Shown in pieces: positions 20,852-31,159 of a stretch of DNA of 64,000 bases; the stretch's first letter is position 1; every line of letters starts with the position of its first letter. The position numbers were made by a program, and so were the translations under genes. The notes beneath the pieces were generated by a model. The model saw only the letters and a program-made list of their open reading frames with translations. It ran no database searches and was not told the origin of the DNA. Source of the DNA: Sporothrix humicola (Eukaryota; Ascomycota; Sordariomycetes; Ophiostomatales; Ophiostomataceae). The stretch is from NCBI GenBank assembly GCA_021396245.1, contig WNYE01000028.1:310001-374000 (forward strand), written 5' to 3'.

Positions 20852-22585
20852 TTAACGCGTCAGGGCCTGCACACGGTCCTGAATCGCGGTCTTGCTTGGC
20901 ACAGCGTTAGCCATCATGATGACCATCTCGCGGCCGCCCATGCTGACCATGTTCAGCCACTGAGGCGCGACTTCCTTGGACAGCAGACGCACGCACGCGG
21001 CAGCCTCTTCGCGGGCGATGGGCATGCGCAGCGAGTCCTTGATCTTGGCTGTGAGGGTGGTCATGCCAAATGTGACGCGGTTGCTCTGGCGCATGGAGGC
21101 GGCCGTGCACAGCATCGACAAGACCTCGGCAATGTCACCGACACGTTGAAGAGCGGCACGACGCTCAAGCTCTTCGGGTGTGGGCGGGGCAGCAAGAGCA
21201 CCGGCGGCCTGGAGCTGGGCACGCTGCATCTGGCGGAAGCGGATGCGGTCGAGGAGGTTCATGGGGGCGGCAGACTCGGACGAAGCAGTCTTATCGGAGT
21301 CCACGTCCATAGCCTCCACAACAGGAGCCTTGAGAGCGGCCTCGTGGGCGGCCTTCTCCTGCTTCTTGAGGGCAATGCCGTGCATCAGCTCCTCGAGGGT
21401 GCGCTGGCCCTTGGCACGCAGGACCGAGGTCTGGAGCAAAGAAGCACAGGCAGTGACGGAGGTCTTGGGGAGGCTGGAAATGAACTGTTTGGCGTTCTTT
21501 TCGGAACTGGCCCAACGAGCGCGCAGATTGGTCTCAAAGGCCGTGTTGAGCTGGTCAGCCAGAGTGCCCATAGCGCCCACGTCGGCATTGGGCTGCATCT
21601 CGATGCAAATCTTGTTGCGGCCATAGTCGGACAGGAAAAGAACATTGGCCACGGGGCTGTTGACATCCAGCGAGATAACACCCAGGCACCGCTGGACATC
21701 CTCAAGAGTCACTGCCCGCTTGCCCCAGGCCTGGGCGACACCGGGGCAGAAAGCACGCAGGTCGACGGGTGCGTTGGTGCCGTGGTGGGCGTGGTGGACG
21801 GCGAGTGTCTTGGCAAAGGCCGTCTGAAGGCGGATAAGATCAAGCAGTTCAAGGGGAAGAGCAGTGGACGATGAAGACTTGATGTCCTCCGACTCGTTCT
21901 CTGACTCGCATGGTGTGGTGGGAGCAGTGCTGTTGGGCCGCGGCGACGATGAAGTCGAGCGAGGCGGTGAGATGGAATCGCGTGAGACTATAGACGAGCC
22001 GCTAAAGTTGCGGTTGAGGCGGGAAATGAGGTTGCTGCTGCTGTCGCTGTCGCTATCCACGGACGGGAGCTCAGATTCTGCCGCCTTCTTCTGGGCCGCG
22101 CGAGTCAAGAGATCGGCAACCGAGGTCGTCGCCTTGATGGTACGGCGAGCACGCTTGGCTGAAGTAGGCTGTTGTTGAGAAGAAGTTGTGGAAGATGAAG
22201 AAGAGTCAGCATCGAGAGCCTCGGCGGCCCGACGTTTCCGCTGCTTGGGATTGGTGGATGTGGTGGATGTGGAAATTGATGCGGCCTTCTTGGGAGTCGA
22301 CTTGGTCTTTGGTTGGGGTGATGGCTGTTCTGCTGTGATGGTGATGGACTTGTCTTCAGTGTTGTCGGCGAGGAAACGCTCAGCAGCAGCCTTGCGGCCA
22401 GGAGAGATTGTTGAGGCAGGCGCGGCTGCAGCCTTGGCTGTGGACGCCTTAACAAGCGAGGAAGGAGCAACCCGCTTGGAAACACGGCCAAAGTTGTCGA
22501 TGCTCCGGGTGGACGAGGCAACGGCAGCACCGGTCTGCTTTGCAGAGGCAGGAGCGACCCTTGATGAGCGGGAGGGACGGGCCAT
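20852..22585 (-). CDS. cdt1: DNA replication licensing factor Cdt1
   Basis: Cdt1 loads the MCM2-7 helicase with ORC and Cdc6 in G1. I chose ATG 22585 (MARPSRSSRV). The frame is open 81 codons further upstream, but that part is AT-rich and reads like leader. The 577-residue protein has a disordered, Ser/Lys-rich N-terminus with basic NLS-like clusters (about 114-120 and 144-148). A Cdt1 central winged-helix-like region follows (about 242-345, LPLELLDLIRLQTAFAKTL and AVTLEDVQRCL). The C-terminal MCM-binding winged helix (about 441-560) has LLDRIRFRQMQRAQLQA, TPEELERRAALQRV and IAEVLSMLC. Length and domain order suit fungal Cdt1. ACGCGT elements about 0.4 kb upstream suggest MBF-type G1/S control. 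Intronless. Confidence 0.85.
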   Translation of the reverse strand: MARPSRSSRVAPASAKQTGAAVASSTRSIDNFGRVSKRVAPSSLVKASTAKAAAAPASTISPGRKAAAERFLADNTEDKSITITAEQPSPQPKTKSTPKKAASISTSTTSTNPKQRKRRAAEALDADSSSSSTTSSQQQPTSAKRARRTIKATTSVADLLTRAAQKKAAESELPSVDSDSDSSSNLISRLNRNFSGSSIVSRDSISPPRSTSSSPRPNSTAPTTPCESENESEDIKSSSSTALPLELLDLIRLQTAFAKTLAVHHAHHGTNAPVDLRAFCPGVAQAWGKRAVTLEDVQRCLGVISLDVNSPVANVLFLSDYGRNKICIEMQPNADVGAMGTLADQLNTAFETNLRARWASSEKNAKQFISSLPKTSVTACASLLQTSVLRAKGQRTLEELMHGIALKKQEKAAHEAALKAPVVEAMDVDSDKTASSESAAPMNLLDRIRFRQMQRAQLQAAGALAAPPTPEELERRAALQRVGDIAEVLSMLCTAASMRQSNRVTFGMTTLTAKIKDSLRMPIAREEAAACVRLLSKEVAPQWLNMVSMGGREMVIMMANAVPSKTAIQDRVQALTR

Positions 22586-22991
22586 TTTGGTTCTTTCTTG
22601 TTTTGGAATCTGGAATATGGAAGTGGGGTGAAGTTGAAAAGCCGTGATAGTTGAGGTTGATGAAAAAGAGAGTTGATTTCTTGGGACGTGATGAAAAGGG
22701 GTTGTTGAGACTGGTGGGTGCTGTGATGCAAGCAAATTCTGACGAGCAAGATATTTGAAAGAGCGGAAGTATTGAATTGGAAGAGCGAAGAAAATCAAAA
22801 GAGTGACAAGTTTGTTCAAGAAATGCAATGAAAAGCGAAGAAGCGATATGGAGGAGATAAAAAAGAGTGTCTGGTGGGATTCTGGTCAAAAGTGAAAAAG
22901 CAAAAACACCCGGCCAACAGCATACGCAAGGGAGGCTTGCGAAATTGAGACGTGGACCGTGTGGTGCTCCACTGCCCAAAAACGCGCTGCG

Positions 22992-23014
22992 ACGCGTCTT
23001 TCGCGATAACGCGT
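22992..23014. promoter_or_regulatory. Two MCB (ACGCGT) cell-cycle boxes
   Basis: Palindromic ACGCGT occurs at 22992-22997 and again at 23009-23014 (within AACGCGTT), 407-429 bases upstream of the Cdt1 ATG. A further ACGCG lies at 22982-22986. ACGCGT is the known binding site of the MBF (Mbp1/Swi6) G1/S activator. Confidence 0.6.
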
Positions 23015-23109
23015 TAAGTGGTGTGGAGGCGGGTGCGGGCCGCGTTTTGGTGTACTTTTGGTGTGGCATGGTGTCTGATTGGCGAGCCGCTGGTGATTTT
23101 TGGCGATTT

Positions 23110-23126
23110 TTGGCGGCGATTTGGCG
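23110..23126. promoter_or_regulatory. E2F-like TTTGGCGCC element with flanking TGGCG repeats
   Basis: A TTTSSCGC-type site follows two ATTTTTGGCG units within 30 bases, about 0.53 kb upstream of the Cdt1 start and near the MCB boxes. The assignment is by motif only. Confidence 0.35.
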
Positions 23127-23781
23127 CCCTGGTCGCCTTTGACAGCGCGAGACTCGTGCACAACAGCACGCAACCCCGGCAAATCAATCAAGATCCTGTC
23201 TCTCGATGACGAGGTTATTGTTACACGACAAGAAAAGGCAACAAAAGACCCCGCAGTCGTCGATCGTTGATGGGAAAGGGAGGGAAGAAGTGCTTCTCAA
23301 TTGAGATCACGTGTCTGAATCTATTGTGCAAGAGACGAGGCCTCTTTATGGAGTATTGACAGGTCCTTTTTTAAATGCATTGTCCCCGTATATGTTTTGT
23401 ACAGGCGTGCAGGGCTATTCAAGCTCCTGTGCAGTTTGTGGCCCGTGGCTCTTCGTTTTCGGTTGATTCGAATGGGCATCGTTACTCAACTGTTGAAGCG
23501 CTTCAAAGTGAACCCCGACTTTCTTCTGCAGTGTTCATATCGGTACGACGTGTTTATGCTCAACAAACAGCTATAGCTACTGTTGCCAATGAATAAAAAT
23601 AGAATCATTATATTTTCTCGCCGGGATACTATGACTTGGAGGAGAAATCATTTTCATAGGGGTAAATCATACACATCGTCAGCCCTCTCACGTGACCCTA
23701 TTCAAAGCGCAATCACCATACCATCCTCGATACTTTCAGGACGCTATCGCCTGATTAGTCTTGCAATACTATTCTGTGCGC

Positions 23782-25476
23782 TTAAGGAGGCATGGCTCTC
23801 TTAACAACATCTCCAATGTGGGACATGACATAGGTACACAGCTCGTCGTACTTGTCGCCGCGGGCAAAATCAATGATGGGGTCATGGTTGTTGTTGTGGG
23901 CGATGCGGACAAGAGTGTCTTTGTCCTCGACATAGTGCGGCCAGCCGAGTTTTGTGAGGCCATTAACGGGGTCTTTGGCAAAGGCGACCCAGGCGGACTG
24001 CATGTACTGGGTGATCTTTTCTTGCTCTGGCGTATTGGGCTCATAGGTGTCGGTGGTGCCAAAGGCCATGGGCACTTCGCTGCCGTGGTAGGCGTGCATC
24101 CAGCTGCTCCAAGGCTCCGGGTTCATGTTGGGGAAATCGCCAAAGTAGCGGTAGCGCCAGATGGGCGAGCCATAGTCCTGGCGCGCCTTGGCGGCTTTGG
24201 CGGCCGGGCAGACGAAGAGGCCCGACAAAATGTCGACAGTCTCCTGCTCGGGGACCACTTCGCCCGTGTTGCTCCACGGATAGTAGAGCGAGGCCATTTC
24301 GTTGTCGACGTTGCCAATGACGGTGGGCAGCTGCGAGTAGAGGCCGCGGACCTGGAGGTCGGTGTAGTTACTGAAACTGGTCTCGTTGTCGGTCTGGGGC
24401 TGGAAATTGAGTACACGGCCTGCGTTTTCGGGCGTACGGCTGTCGTAGCCGTTGAGGACGGCAATGATCTTGTCGGCGCCGACCTCCTGCATGCACTTCA
24501 TCTCGCCGTCGTAGTCCTTTTCGTCTTTGCCGTCAACAAAACCGCCGCAGCCGACTCTCTCTGCGACATAGGTAAAGTTGGAGACGTCAGACGGATCAGC
24601 CGAGAACTCGCCCTGACCGGACATGCAAATGTAGCCAGTGACCAGCGGATCGTGGGCCCAGGCATAGGCGTACTTGTCGACCTGCGTGCCGCCGGCCGAG
24701 TTGCCAAAGAGGATCATTCGTGATGGGTCGCCGCCGAATTCTGCAATGTTTTGGTAGACCCATTGGACGGCCATGCGCACATCGAGAAAACCCGGGTTGA
24801 GGTGGCGGCCATCCAAGGCGCCTGCCCGGGGGAAGCCGAAAATGTTGACGCGGTAATTGACAGAAACGACGACCACGTCCTCATGATTGGCCACCAGGCG
24901 GTTGCCGCGCATAAAGGAGACAGAACTGTCGCCCGTCATGAGAGCACCGCCGTGGATCCAGATCAAAACGGCGGCCTTCCCTGTGCCCTTTGTGCTCGCA
25001 TCCTTCCGGCGTGTCCAAACATCGAGCGTCAGGCAATCCTCCGACTCCTTCTGACCTTTTGGGAAATGGTGGCCCGGCTGGCTGCGAAAGAATCCGGGCT
25101 CGCCATTGTCGTGCTGGTAGCAGTAGGCGCCGTACTCTGTGGCATCGACAACAGTGCCTGCACCTTCAGGCGACGGTCGTTTCGTCACTGGCGGCCGGAA
25201 GCGGAGAGGACCTGTGGGCGGCTCGGCAAATGGAATCCCGAGAAACTGCCGCACCGTTGGTGTCTCGTCGTTGACGGCGCCTTTGTACGTGAACAGGGAG
25301 GTGCGAACGAGGAGGTCGTTGTCATCGCCAAAAAAGGTAGTCGCATTTCCGGTCATTTCGGGAAGGACCTGCTGGCCGGCATTGTACTGGACTTCGGCTG
25401 CTTCCGCCGCCCGTCCCAATTTGACGGATGCGGCAAGAGCCACGGCGACTAACAGGGCCTTACTAACAGCAGCCAT
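23782..25476 (-). CDS. Secreted type-B carboxylesterase / lipase
   Basis: The 564-residue product has a signal peptide (MAAVSKALLVAVALAASVKLGRA) and one alpha/beta-hydrolase domain of the COesterase family. Visible features are the oxyanion motif IWIHGGAL (172-179), the nucleophile elbow FGNSAGG with Ser260 (Asn replaces the more common Glu before Ser), the acidic position around Asp391/Glu393 in GNVDNEM, and the His in AYHGSEVP (His464). The block SEDCLTLDVW (145-154) and Cys residues typical of extracellular members are present. Such enzymes hydrolyse carboxyl esters; the natural substrate cannot be told from sequence. Several N-glycosylation sites (NATT, NFT, NETS, NYT) support secretion. 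The gene is intronless, has a TATAAA about 95 bases upstream, and is divergent from the MFS transporter 1.2 kb away. Confidence 0.92.
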   Translation of the reverse strand: MAAVSKALLVAVALAASVKLGRAAEAAEVQYNAGQQVLPEMTGNATTFFGDDNDLLVRTSLFTYKGAVNDETPTVRQFLGIPFAEPPTGPLRFRPPVTKRPSPEGAGTVVDATEYGAYCYQHDNGEPGFFRSQPGHHFPKGQKESEDCLTLDVWTRRKDASTKGTGKAAVLIWIHGGALMTGDSSVSFMRGNRLVANHEDVVVVSVNYRVNIFGFPRAGALDGRHLNPGFLDVRMAVQWVYQNIAEFGGDPSRMILFGNSAGGTQVDKYAYAWAHDPLVTGYICMSGQGEFSADPSDVSNFTYVAERVGCGGFVDGKDEKDYDGEMKCMQEVGADKIIAVLNGYDSRTPENAGRVLNFQPQTDNETSFSNYTDLQVRGLYSQLPTVIGNVDNEMASLYYPWSNTGEVVPEQETVDILSGLFVCPAAKAAKARQDYGSPIWRYRYFGDFPNMNPEPWSSWMHAYHGSEVPMAFGTTDTYEPNTPEQEKITQYMQSAWVAFAKDPVNGLTKLGWPHYVEDKDTLVRIAHNNNHDPIIDFARGDKYDELCTYVMSHIGDVVKRAMPP

Positions 25477-26714
25477 GTCGAAGAGGAGAGGTCACGATAT
25501 CTGACGACAGATGGTCTGTGGGAGAGTGTGACGAAATGATTTAATTTCGAATCCTCGTCCGGCCGTCTGTTTATATCCCGTACTTCATCACTGTTTTATT
25601 TCTCTTGAACTACGCTATGCCGGATGTCGTAATTATCTCGTCTTCGACTCGGCACGGCACTCAGTGAAGCTTAGAAGCACTAACTCACCTACACTAACAT
25701 CCGTGCAGATACTGTGTACGAGGTATGGAGCACAAAAACGCACAAGCACGCCTCTTGTCCAATTAAGCTTTTGGCTTGCTCTTGTCCAAAAGTCTTGAAT
25801 CTCCGCACGAAACGTCAAGGAAGACTATTTTCCAGAAAAGGATGGATCTGCATCAGAAAGTGGACGCGATGATTCACTCTTCTGCGACGCAATGTACGGC
25901 CTCCTCTTTTCTTTCTCTTCCCTTCTCCTCAACATCGTGGGGTCCCCATGGGGGACCAATACCCTGCACTCCTTACCACAAGCAAAGCCCATGCATCCGA
26001 TGATCATCCGGGGTAAAAATAAGTGAACGTGAAGGAGCAAACGATGCCTTTTCTCCTCACTGTCTCCCGATACATGACCAGAAAGCGTTCGGTCTTGTGC
26101 GCGTAAATGCATTTCCGCTCCCCCATCATCGGGGGAATTATGGGAATGCACATGCAGGGCGACGCGTCTCACCACTTCTGTCCAAATAGTACCACATACT
26201 TGTGCAGACAATTCCCCATCGTGTCCATTAATACCCCGACTTTGTCTTCGTCTATCTGCCGACGACGGATGGCTGGTGTCATGATGGAGTGCCGTTTCGT
26301 GGGGACGCGGAGAAAATATGGAGAATAGGAGTGAAGGAAGATGTAAACGGAAAATGAAAGACGAGGATAAGCTCATGATGAAGGCCAAAATAATAGAAAA
26401 AGGGAATGAATCACCGCAGACCATCCTAGTCTAGTCTTGTTGTCCCAAATGGAACAGTCGCAGCATGGCCATCCTCATCCCTGCTTCACACGTTTTGATG
26501 TGATGAGAATCCAGACCATCCCAATGTCCAGACTCCGTCCGGTGTAGTTGGAGCTGATCAGGGGTTCTGCACATGGCATATCCTGTGCAGAGTACGACGT
26601 ACTCCATAACTCATATATGTTGTAGTTTCCCCAGACTCTCCTTGTCATTTTGTCGGTCTCTCTCCACATATTAATCTTTTTCTTCTTCTTTATTTCGTTC
26701 ACAACCATCTCAAA
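25477..26714. promoter_or_regulatory. Divergent promoter of the carboxylesterase and the MFS transporter
   Basis: This 1.24-kb spacer lies between two outward-facing starts. The minus-strand TATAAA (25570-25575) serves the esterase. A CATATATG at about 26611-26618 and a T/C-rich tract precede the transporter. No gene is visible. Confidence 0.5.
25570..25575 (-). promoter_or_regulatory. TATA box of the carboxylesterase gene
   Basis: TATAAA on the minus strand lies 94-99 bases before the ATG. Confidence 0.5.
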
Positions 26715-28655
26715 ATGGCCGACGCTCGCGTCGAAGCGGGCGAGAAAGTCGCCGAGAAGCCTGCCATCGAGCACGCCCATATCGACGACGTCAATTATGA
26801 AGCTCCCGAGGCTCGTGGTGTCGAATCAGACAACATTCCCGACGCATACTGGTGGTCCTTCCGGTTCTTGGGCTCGTGTGCCAGTGTTGTCTTGCTGGCC
26901 ATTTCCCTCTACATCAGCTTTTCCCTGCCGGCCAGCGCCCTCTCTGTGATCAATGCCTCGCTGGGCCCCTCGCCGGCCTACATCTGGATCAGCGATGCTG
27001 GCGGCATTATCTGCGGCGTCGGCCTGCTGATTGTCGGCCGTGTCTCGGACATTGTCGGCCGCCGCTATTTCTTGATTGTCGGCCAAGTCGTGGGCGTCGC
27101 CGGGTCGATTATCTGTGCCAAGTCGACTTCCATCAACATGCTGATTGCCGGCTCGGCCGTCTACGGCGTTGCGTCGACGACCCAGCTCACGTTCCCGTAT
27201 ATCATCCAAGAGCTCGTGCCAAACAAGCACAGAGGCATCGTGCAGGGCGCCATGATTGTCGGCGTGCTGCCCTTTGCTGGTTTCGGCTCGCTGATTGCGC
27301 GCGAGTTTATCGACAACCCGCATCTCGGCTGGCGCTGGTGCTACTGGCTGAATGTCGTGTTTAACGGCGCGGCCCTCGTTCTCTTGACGTTCTGCTACTT
27401 CCCGCCGACGCTGAACCAGATGCATTCCCAGTTGACGTGGCAGAAGGAGCTGAAGAAGCTAGACTGGGGCGGCATGTTCTTCTTCACCGCCGGCCAAGTG
27501 TTGATCCTGTTGGCATTGAGTGAGTTTCCGTCCGCTCTGTGTTTTGTGTTCTTCTATTTCGCGTCTTTCTTTTTTGTTCGCTCACTAACAGAAGAGACTG
27601 GGGTGGCAGCTCGTACCCGTGGTCGAGCGCACATATTGTAGCTCCCCTGGTTCTAGGAATCGCCATGATCATTGCCTTTGTCCTCTATGGTAAGTCTTCA
27701 CTCCTAAGTCTTAACCCATAATTAAATGAACACATACTTACCTCTTTGTGCAGAGATCTATGTCCCGCTTGAACAGCCGCTTCTTCCCCTCCGTCTCCTC
27801 AAAAATGTTCCTTATGTCGCCATCGTCGTCGTCGCCTCGGCTGGCCAGATGGTCTTTACTTCGCTCAGTATTCTGTGGCCCGAACAGATCGAGTACCTGT
27901 ACACCACGAACAACATCAAGATCGGCTGGATGGCCATCACTTCCGGTCTGGCCCTGGCTATTGCCGAGATCATCTTTGGTCCTCTGCTGAGAGCATTTGG
28001 CCATGTCCGTTTGCAGCTGATTATCGCCACGGTCATTCTGACTGCCTTTTTGGGCGGCCTGGCCGGCGCCACGCAGCACACCGAGGCCATGGCCATTGCG
28101 TTCACGACACTCGCCGGTTTCTCGTCGGGCTGGATGGATGTGATTTGCCTCGTTGCCAACGGCCTGGTCACCGATCCGGCCGATCTCGGTCTTGCCAATG
28201 GCTTCATGGGCTCTGTCAAGCAGACCATTGGCGCTGTGTCGGTGTCCATCTTTATTGCCATCCTGCAGTCGCGCGTCGCCAAAAACATGCCCAAGGACAT
28301 AACACAGGCCGCCTTGGCCGCCGGCCTTCCGTCAAGTTCGGTTGAAGCCGCTATTGCTGCCGTCTCCAATGGAACTGAGGCCGCTCTCGATGCCGTGCCC
28401 GGCATGACCACCCTGATCGAGGAGGCCATCCAGGACGGCGTCAAGACGGCCTATGCCTCGAGCTTCAAGATTGTGTATTTGGCCGCCGTCGCCTTTTCCG
28501 CCATTGCCGTTATCGCCTCCTTTTTCACGGCCGATATTGACAAGCACATGAACAACTATGTCAGTCGCCGTATTGGTGGCACCGTTGCCACGACCGACGT
28601 GCCAAAGGACGTCACCATTGAGCACAATGCACATGAGACGGAGATTCATAGTTGA
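26715..28655 (+). CDS. MFS transporter, 14-TM TRI12/siderophore-transporter type
   Basis: The gene has three exons: 26715..27519, 27597..27689 and 27754..28655, giving 599 residues. Intron 1 (GTGAGT...GAG, 77 bp) restores LLALNWGGSSYPWSSAH and intron 2 (GTAAGT...CAG, 64 bp) restores VLYEIYVPLEQP. Both junctions give the motif order expected of fungal TRI12-family transporters. Family marks are GRVSDIVGRRYFLIVGQ (loop 2-3, the MFS A-motif), IIQELVPNKHRG, LGWRWCYWLNV and a WGG.SYPW loop near TM7-8. About 14 hydrophobic segments and a charged N-terminus without signal peptide indicate plasma membrane or vacuolar location. Substrates in the family include siderophores and secondary metabolites; the substrate here is unknown. 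Divergence from an esterase could mean shared control. Confidence 0.9.
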
Positions 28656-28904
28656 GGAGGGAGAGTCGAAGACAAGGGAGAAAAAAGTTGTATTTGGGAC
28701 GTTTGTGTTTACTTTTTAGATGTGGAGGCAGGAGGCAAGGTCTCTCAAGCTTTGCAGGTTTGTAAGTTCCTAAACAGGAAAGTACGGCCTTTTTGTGGGT
28801 CCCTCACCCTTATTCACAATCCAAATTGCATTTCAAAGGAACAAAACCTCTTTTCTCTTTATTTCTTCATTAAACTTATTGTCGGGTTTTCTATCATATA
28901 AATA

Positions 28905-29970
28905 CTAAATGAGTGTTTGGTTACCGAGCCCCCACGCCCAGAAAGCTGTTACTCCCTTCTTTTGGTTCTTTGGACTGGGTTTGTAGCTGCCCGGGCCCAG
29001 CGTCCTAAGAAAAAGCTCGGCTTCTTCAATATAACTGCTCGCCACACCTTTAAACATTGATTGCGGATAAATCTCCGTGCTGGACCTGACAAACTTGGTC
29101 AGAAGCGCCCTCTGGATGCCAGAACAAGTGCGCATTGCTTGCCTGATGTTCCCCTTGGGCTTGGATGCCACCAGTTCATAATATCGGGTTGAGAAGATAG
29201 AGTCAAAAGCGGCCTTTCTGACAATATCAGAATTGCCAGAGCCTTGGACGTATCGGTAAAGAGTTTGAAATTGGTTCGGAAACGCGTCGACAGCACGGCC
29301 ACACACCTCCCCGTAGTTCTTGTTTATAGCAATGTTTATTGAAGCACACTCGATTCTTCTTCGTTTCTTCGGTTTTCGTCTCGGCGGTTTCCGTCTCGGC
29401 GGCACCATGGAGCAAATTCTCCCGCTGTTCACGGCATGCCAACAAGCCCTCAAAGGCTTCAGACACAAAGTCCACGAGCAGCAGCGCGATTTCAGCCCGT
29501 CCCTTCTCCTCCAGATTCTCCAGAATTGTCTGAAAGTTGCGCAGAACTGTAACTGCATGCTCTGCAGCCTGGTATGCCAGCGCCTTCTCGCCGTCTGTGA
29601 CAGCCATGGCTGCGATCTTGGCCTTTTCCTTGTCAGAGGGCATGCTCGGCAGGGCAGTCTCGTACATGGCTGTGATGGCCGACTGGATGGTCCTGTGCAA
29701 GTCGCGTTCTTGCTCGATAATTTCGAACAGGCGAGAGTTTGTGGCGGTTTGTGCTTTGATCTCGAGTTGCGTCTCAGTTGTGGCCGTGGCTGGACTTTCC
29801 GTGTGCTGTTCTTTGTCGACGCCGCACTTTTTTCTTTCAGGGCGCGCCTCGGAGTCTGTTTCCGAGTCGTCCAAGACGGTCAGCGAGACCGACAGACGGT
29901 CTGCGTCTGTCACAGCACGCTGGCTTGCCAACTCGCTAGTGTTGTTAGCAGACGTCTTGGCAGGTGCCAT
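28905..29970 (-). CDS. Unrecognised charged protein; reading frame broken or joined by an unusual intron
   Basis: From ATG 29970 one frame runs to 29227. A second frame (open from 29558, stop 28905-28907) continues with clearly protein-like sequence (KNYGEVCGRAVDAFPNQF, FDSIFSTRYYELVASKPKG, SYIEEAELFLRTLGPGSY). The two overlap over 29227-29558 and are offset by one base. The N-terminal part is rich in Glu/Thr/Ala with a helical, possibly coiled-coil stretch (about residues 75-190, including EKALAYQAAEHAVTVLRNF). Joining needs a GT-AG intron of length 3n+1. Candidates are 29319-29349 (31 bp), 29307-29349 (43 bp) and 29319-29466 (148 bp). Otherwise it is a one-base frameshift near the GAAGAAACGAAGAAGAA run. 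I do not recognise the family. Start choice is supported by an AGGTGCC-ATGG-like context. Confidence 0.55.
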
Positions 29971-31159
29971 GGTGATTGATGTCGATGGGTATCGGTGGAT
30001 GTCGAAGTTTTTTTTTGATGGACGAAGGTGGGTATTGGTGTAAATCAACGTGGAAGAATAATCCAAGAGGTATATGGAACGGCACGAAGATAAGTAATTT
30101 TGATCTAGGAATGATGGCTGTCTGTTCTATTCGGCTGGTTCAATACACATCGATATCTGTTGAGGCGGGCTGGCGCAATGGCGATGTTCTGCTATGATTG
30201 TAGAATAGAATCAACTTAGTGATGCCAATAAGAGAGCTGGTTGACAAGGCTACAAGAAAGGAAGGATAAACAAACGCTGACAAAACTGCAAACTGCAGGC
30301 GCGACATGTATTCCGTGGTATTGGGCAAGAGCGACCGTCGACTTGTTTACATATGTCATCACGTGATGGTGGTGATGGTACGCAGCCTTGCGAGCCTTGC
30401 TATTACGTTACTCTTAAACTTACATAACAGTCTTTTCACTCAGAGACGTTAGTACATACTCAAGTCCTGACCAACATTTCTGGTGTTGCTCTTTATTATT
30501 TTGGCTACACAACAGTTCAATTATCGTGGATATGGAAAGGCAGCAGCAGAGGATATCCAGTCGTGGTCTCCCTGGGATGGCAAGCGACTGATTCTGCGAG
30601 AATGTGCTCGTGAGAAATCAAAAATATGACGAGATTTGATGAAAAATGTTTCTAAAATATTTCAAAATTTAAACTGCCAGTTATGTAACTAGGTTGTAGT
30701 TGATAAATCCCAACAATGTGTAATGTGATGTGTGTGTTTCCCAGACTCCTCGCATCTGCACAGCAGCTTTCCCAAAAATACATCAAAATCAAAATAAATC
30801 AAAAAAGGAGGGTGGTGAGAAACAAAAGGTATTAGGGGAAAGTGGCATCTTCCGTCTCAAGGGTCATCCTCGCACCGGTTTTTGGGTTTTGGGGATTACT
30901 CTCCATATTTTTCTCTTTCATCTTTCTCTCCTCTCTTGTTTTCAAGTTGCCCTTGTTTTTGGTATCCCATTTTTGACAGTCCCAAAGTAAAACAATAAAA
31001 AAATCAAACAATATCAAAACAAAACACCCTGTGAAATGCGAAACAAAGGAAATGTGGGGTTGGTGTTCAACAGTCGACGTTTATCAACATCGACGTTAAC
31101 ATCCACTGCCCTCTTCGACGCCTAACGGCGTCTCAGATGGCAGGGGATTCGGGCTCGAC
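29971..31159. other. Intergenic region
   Basis: No gene is visible in 1.2 kb. An ATCACGTGAT palindromic E-box occurs at 30358-30367. A GACGCC-TAAC-GGCGTC hairpin lies at 31117-31132, in the presumed 3' flank of the small gene to the right. Confidence 0.45.

Larger units (their letters stand above)
22586..23781. promoter_or_regulatory. Cdt1 promoter region and 3' flank of the carboxylesterase gene
   Basis: No gene is visible. It contains two ACGCGT boxes, a cluster of GGCG/TTTGGCGCC elements at about 23101-23126, and CACGTG E-boxes near 23306 and 23689. Confidence 0.5.

Noticed and set aside
20852..22828. Longer Cdt1 product starting at 22828
   Set aside because: The extra 81 codons are AT-rich, leader-like and unlike the rest of the protein; MARPSRSS at 22585 is the more credible start.
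23761..24723. 320-codon plus-strand frame
   Set aside because: It is antisense to the carboxylesterase gene; GC-rich third positions on the minus strand keep this frame open.
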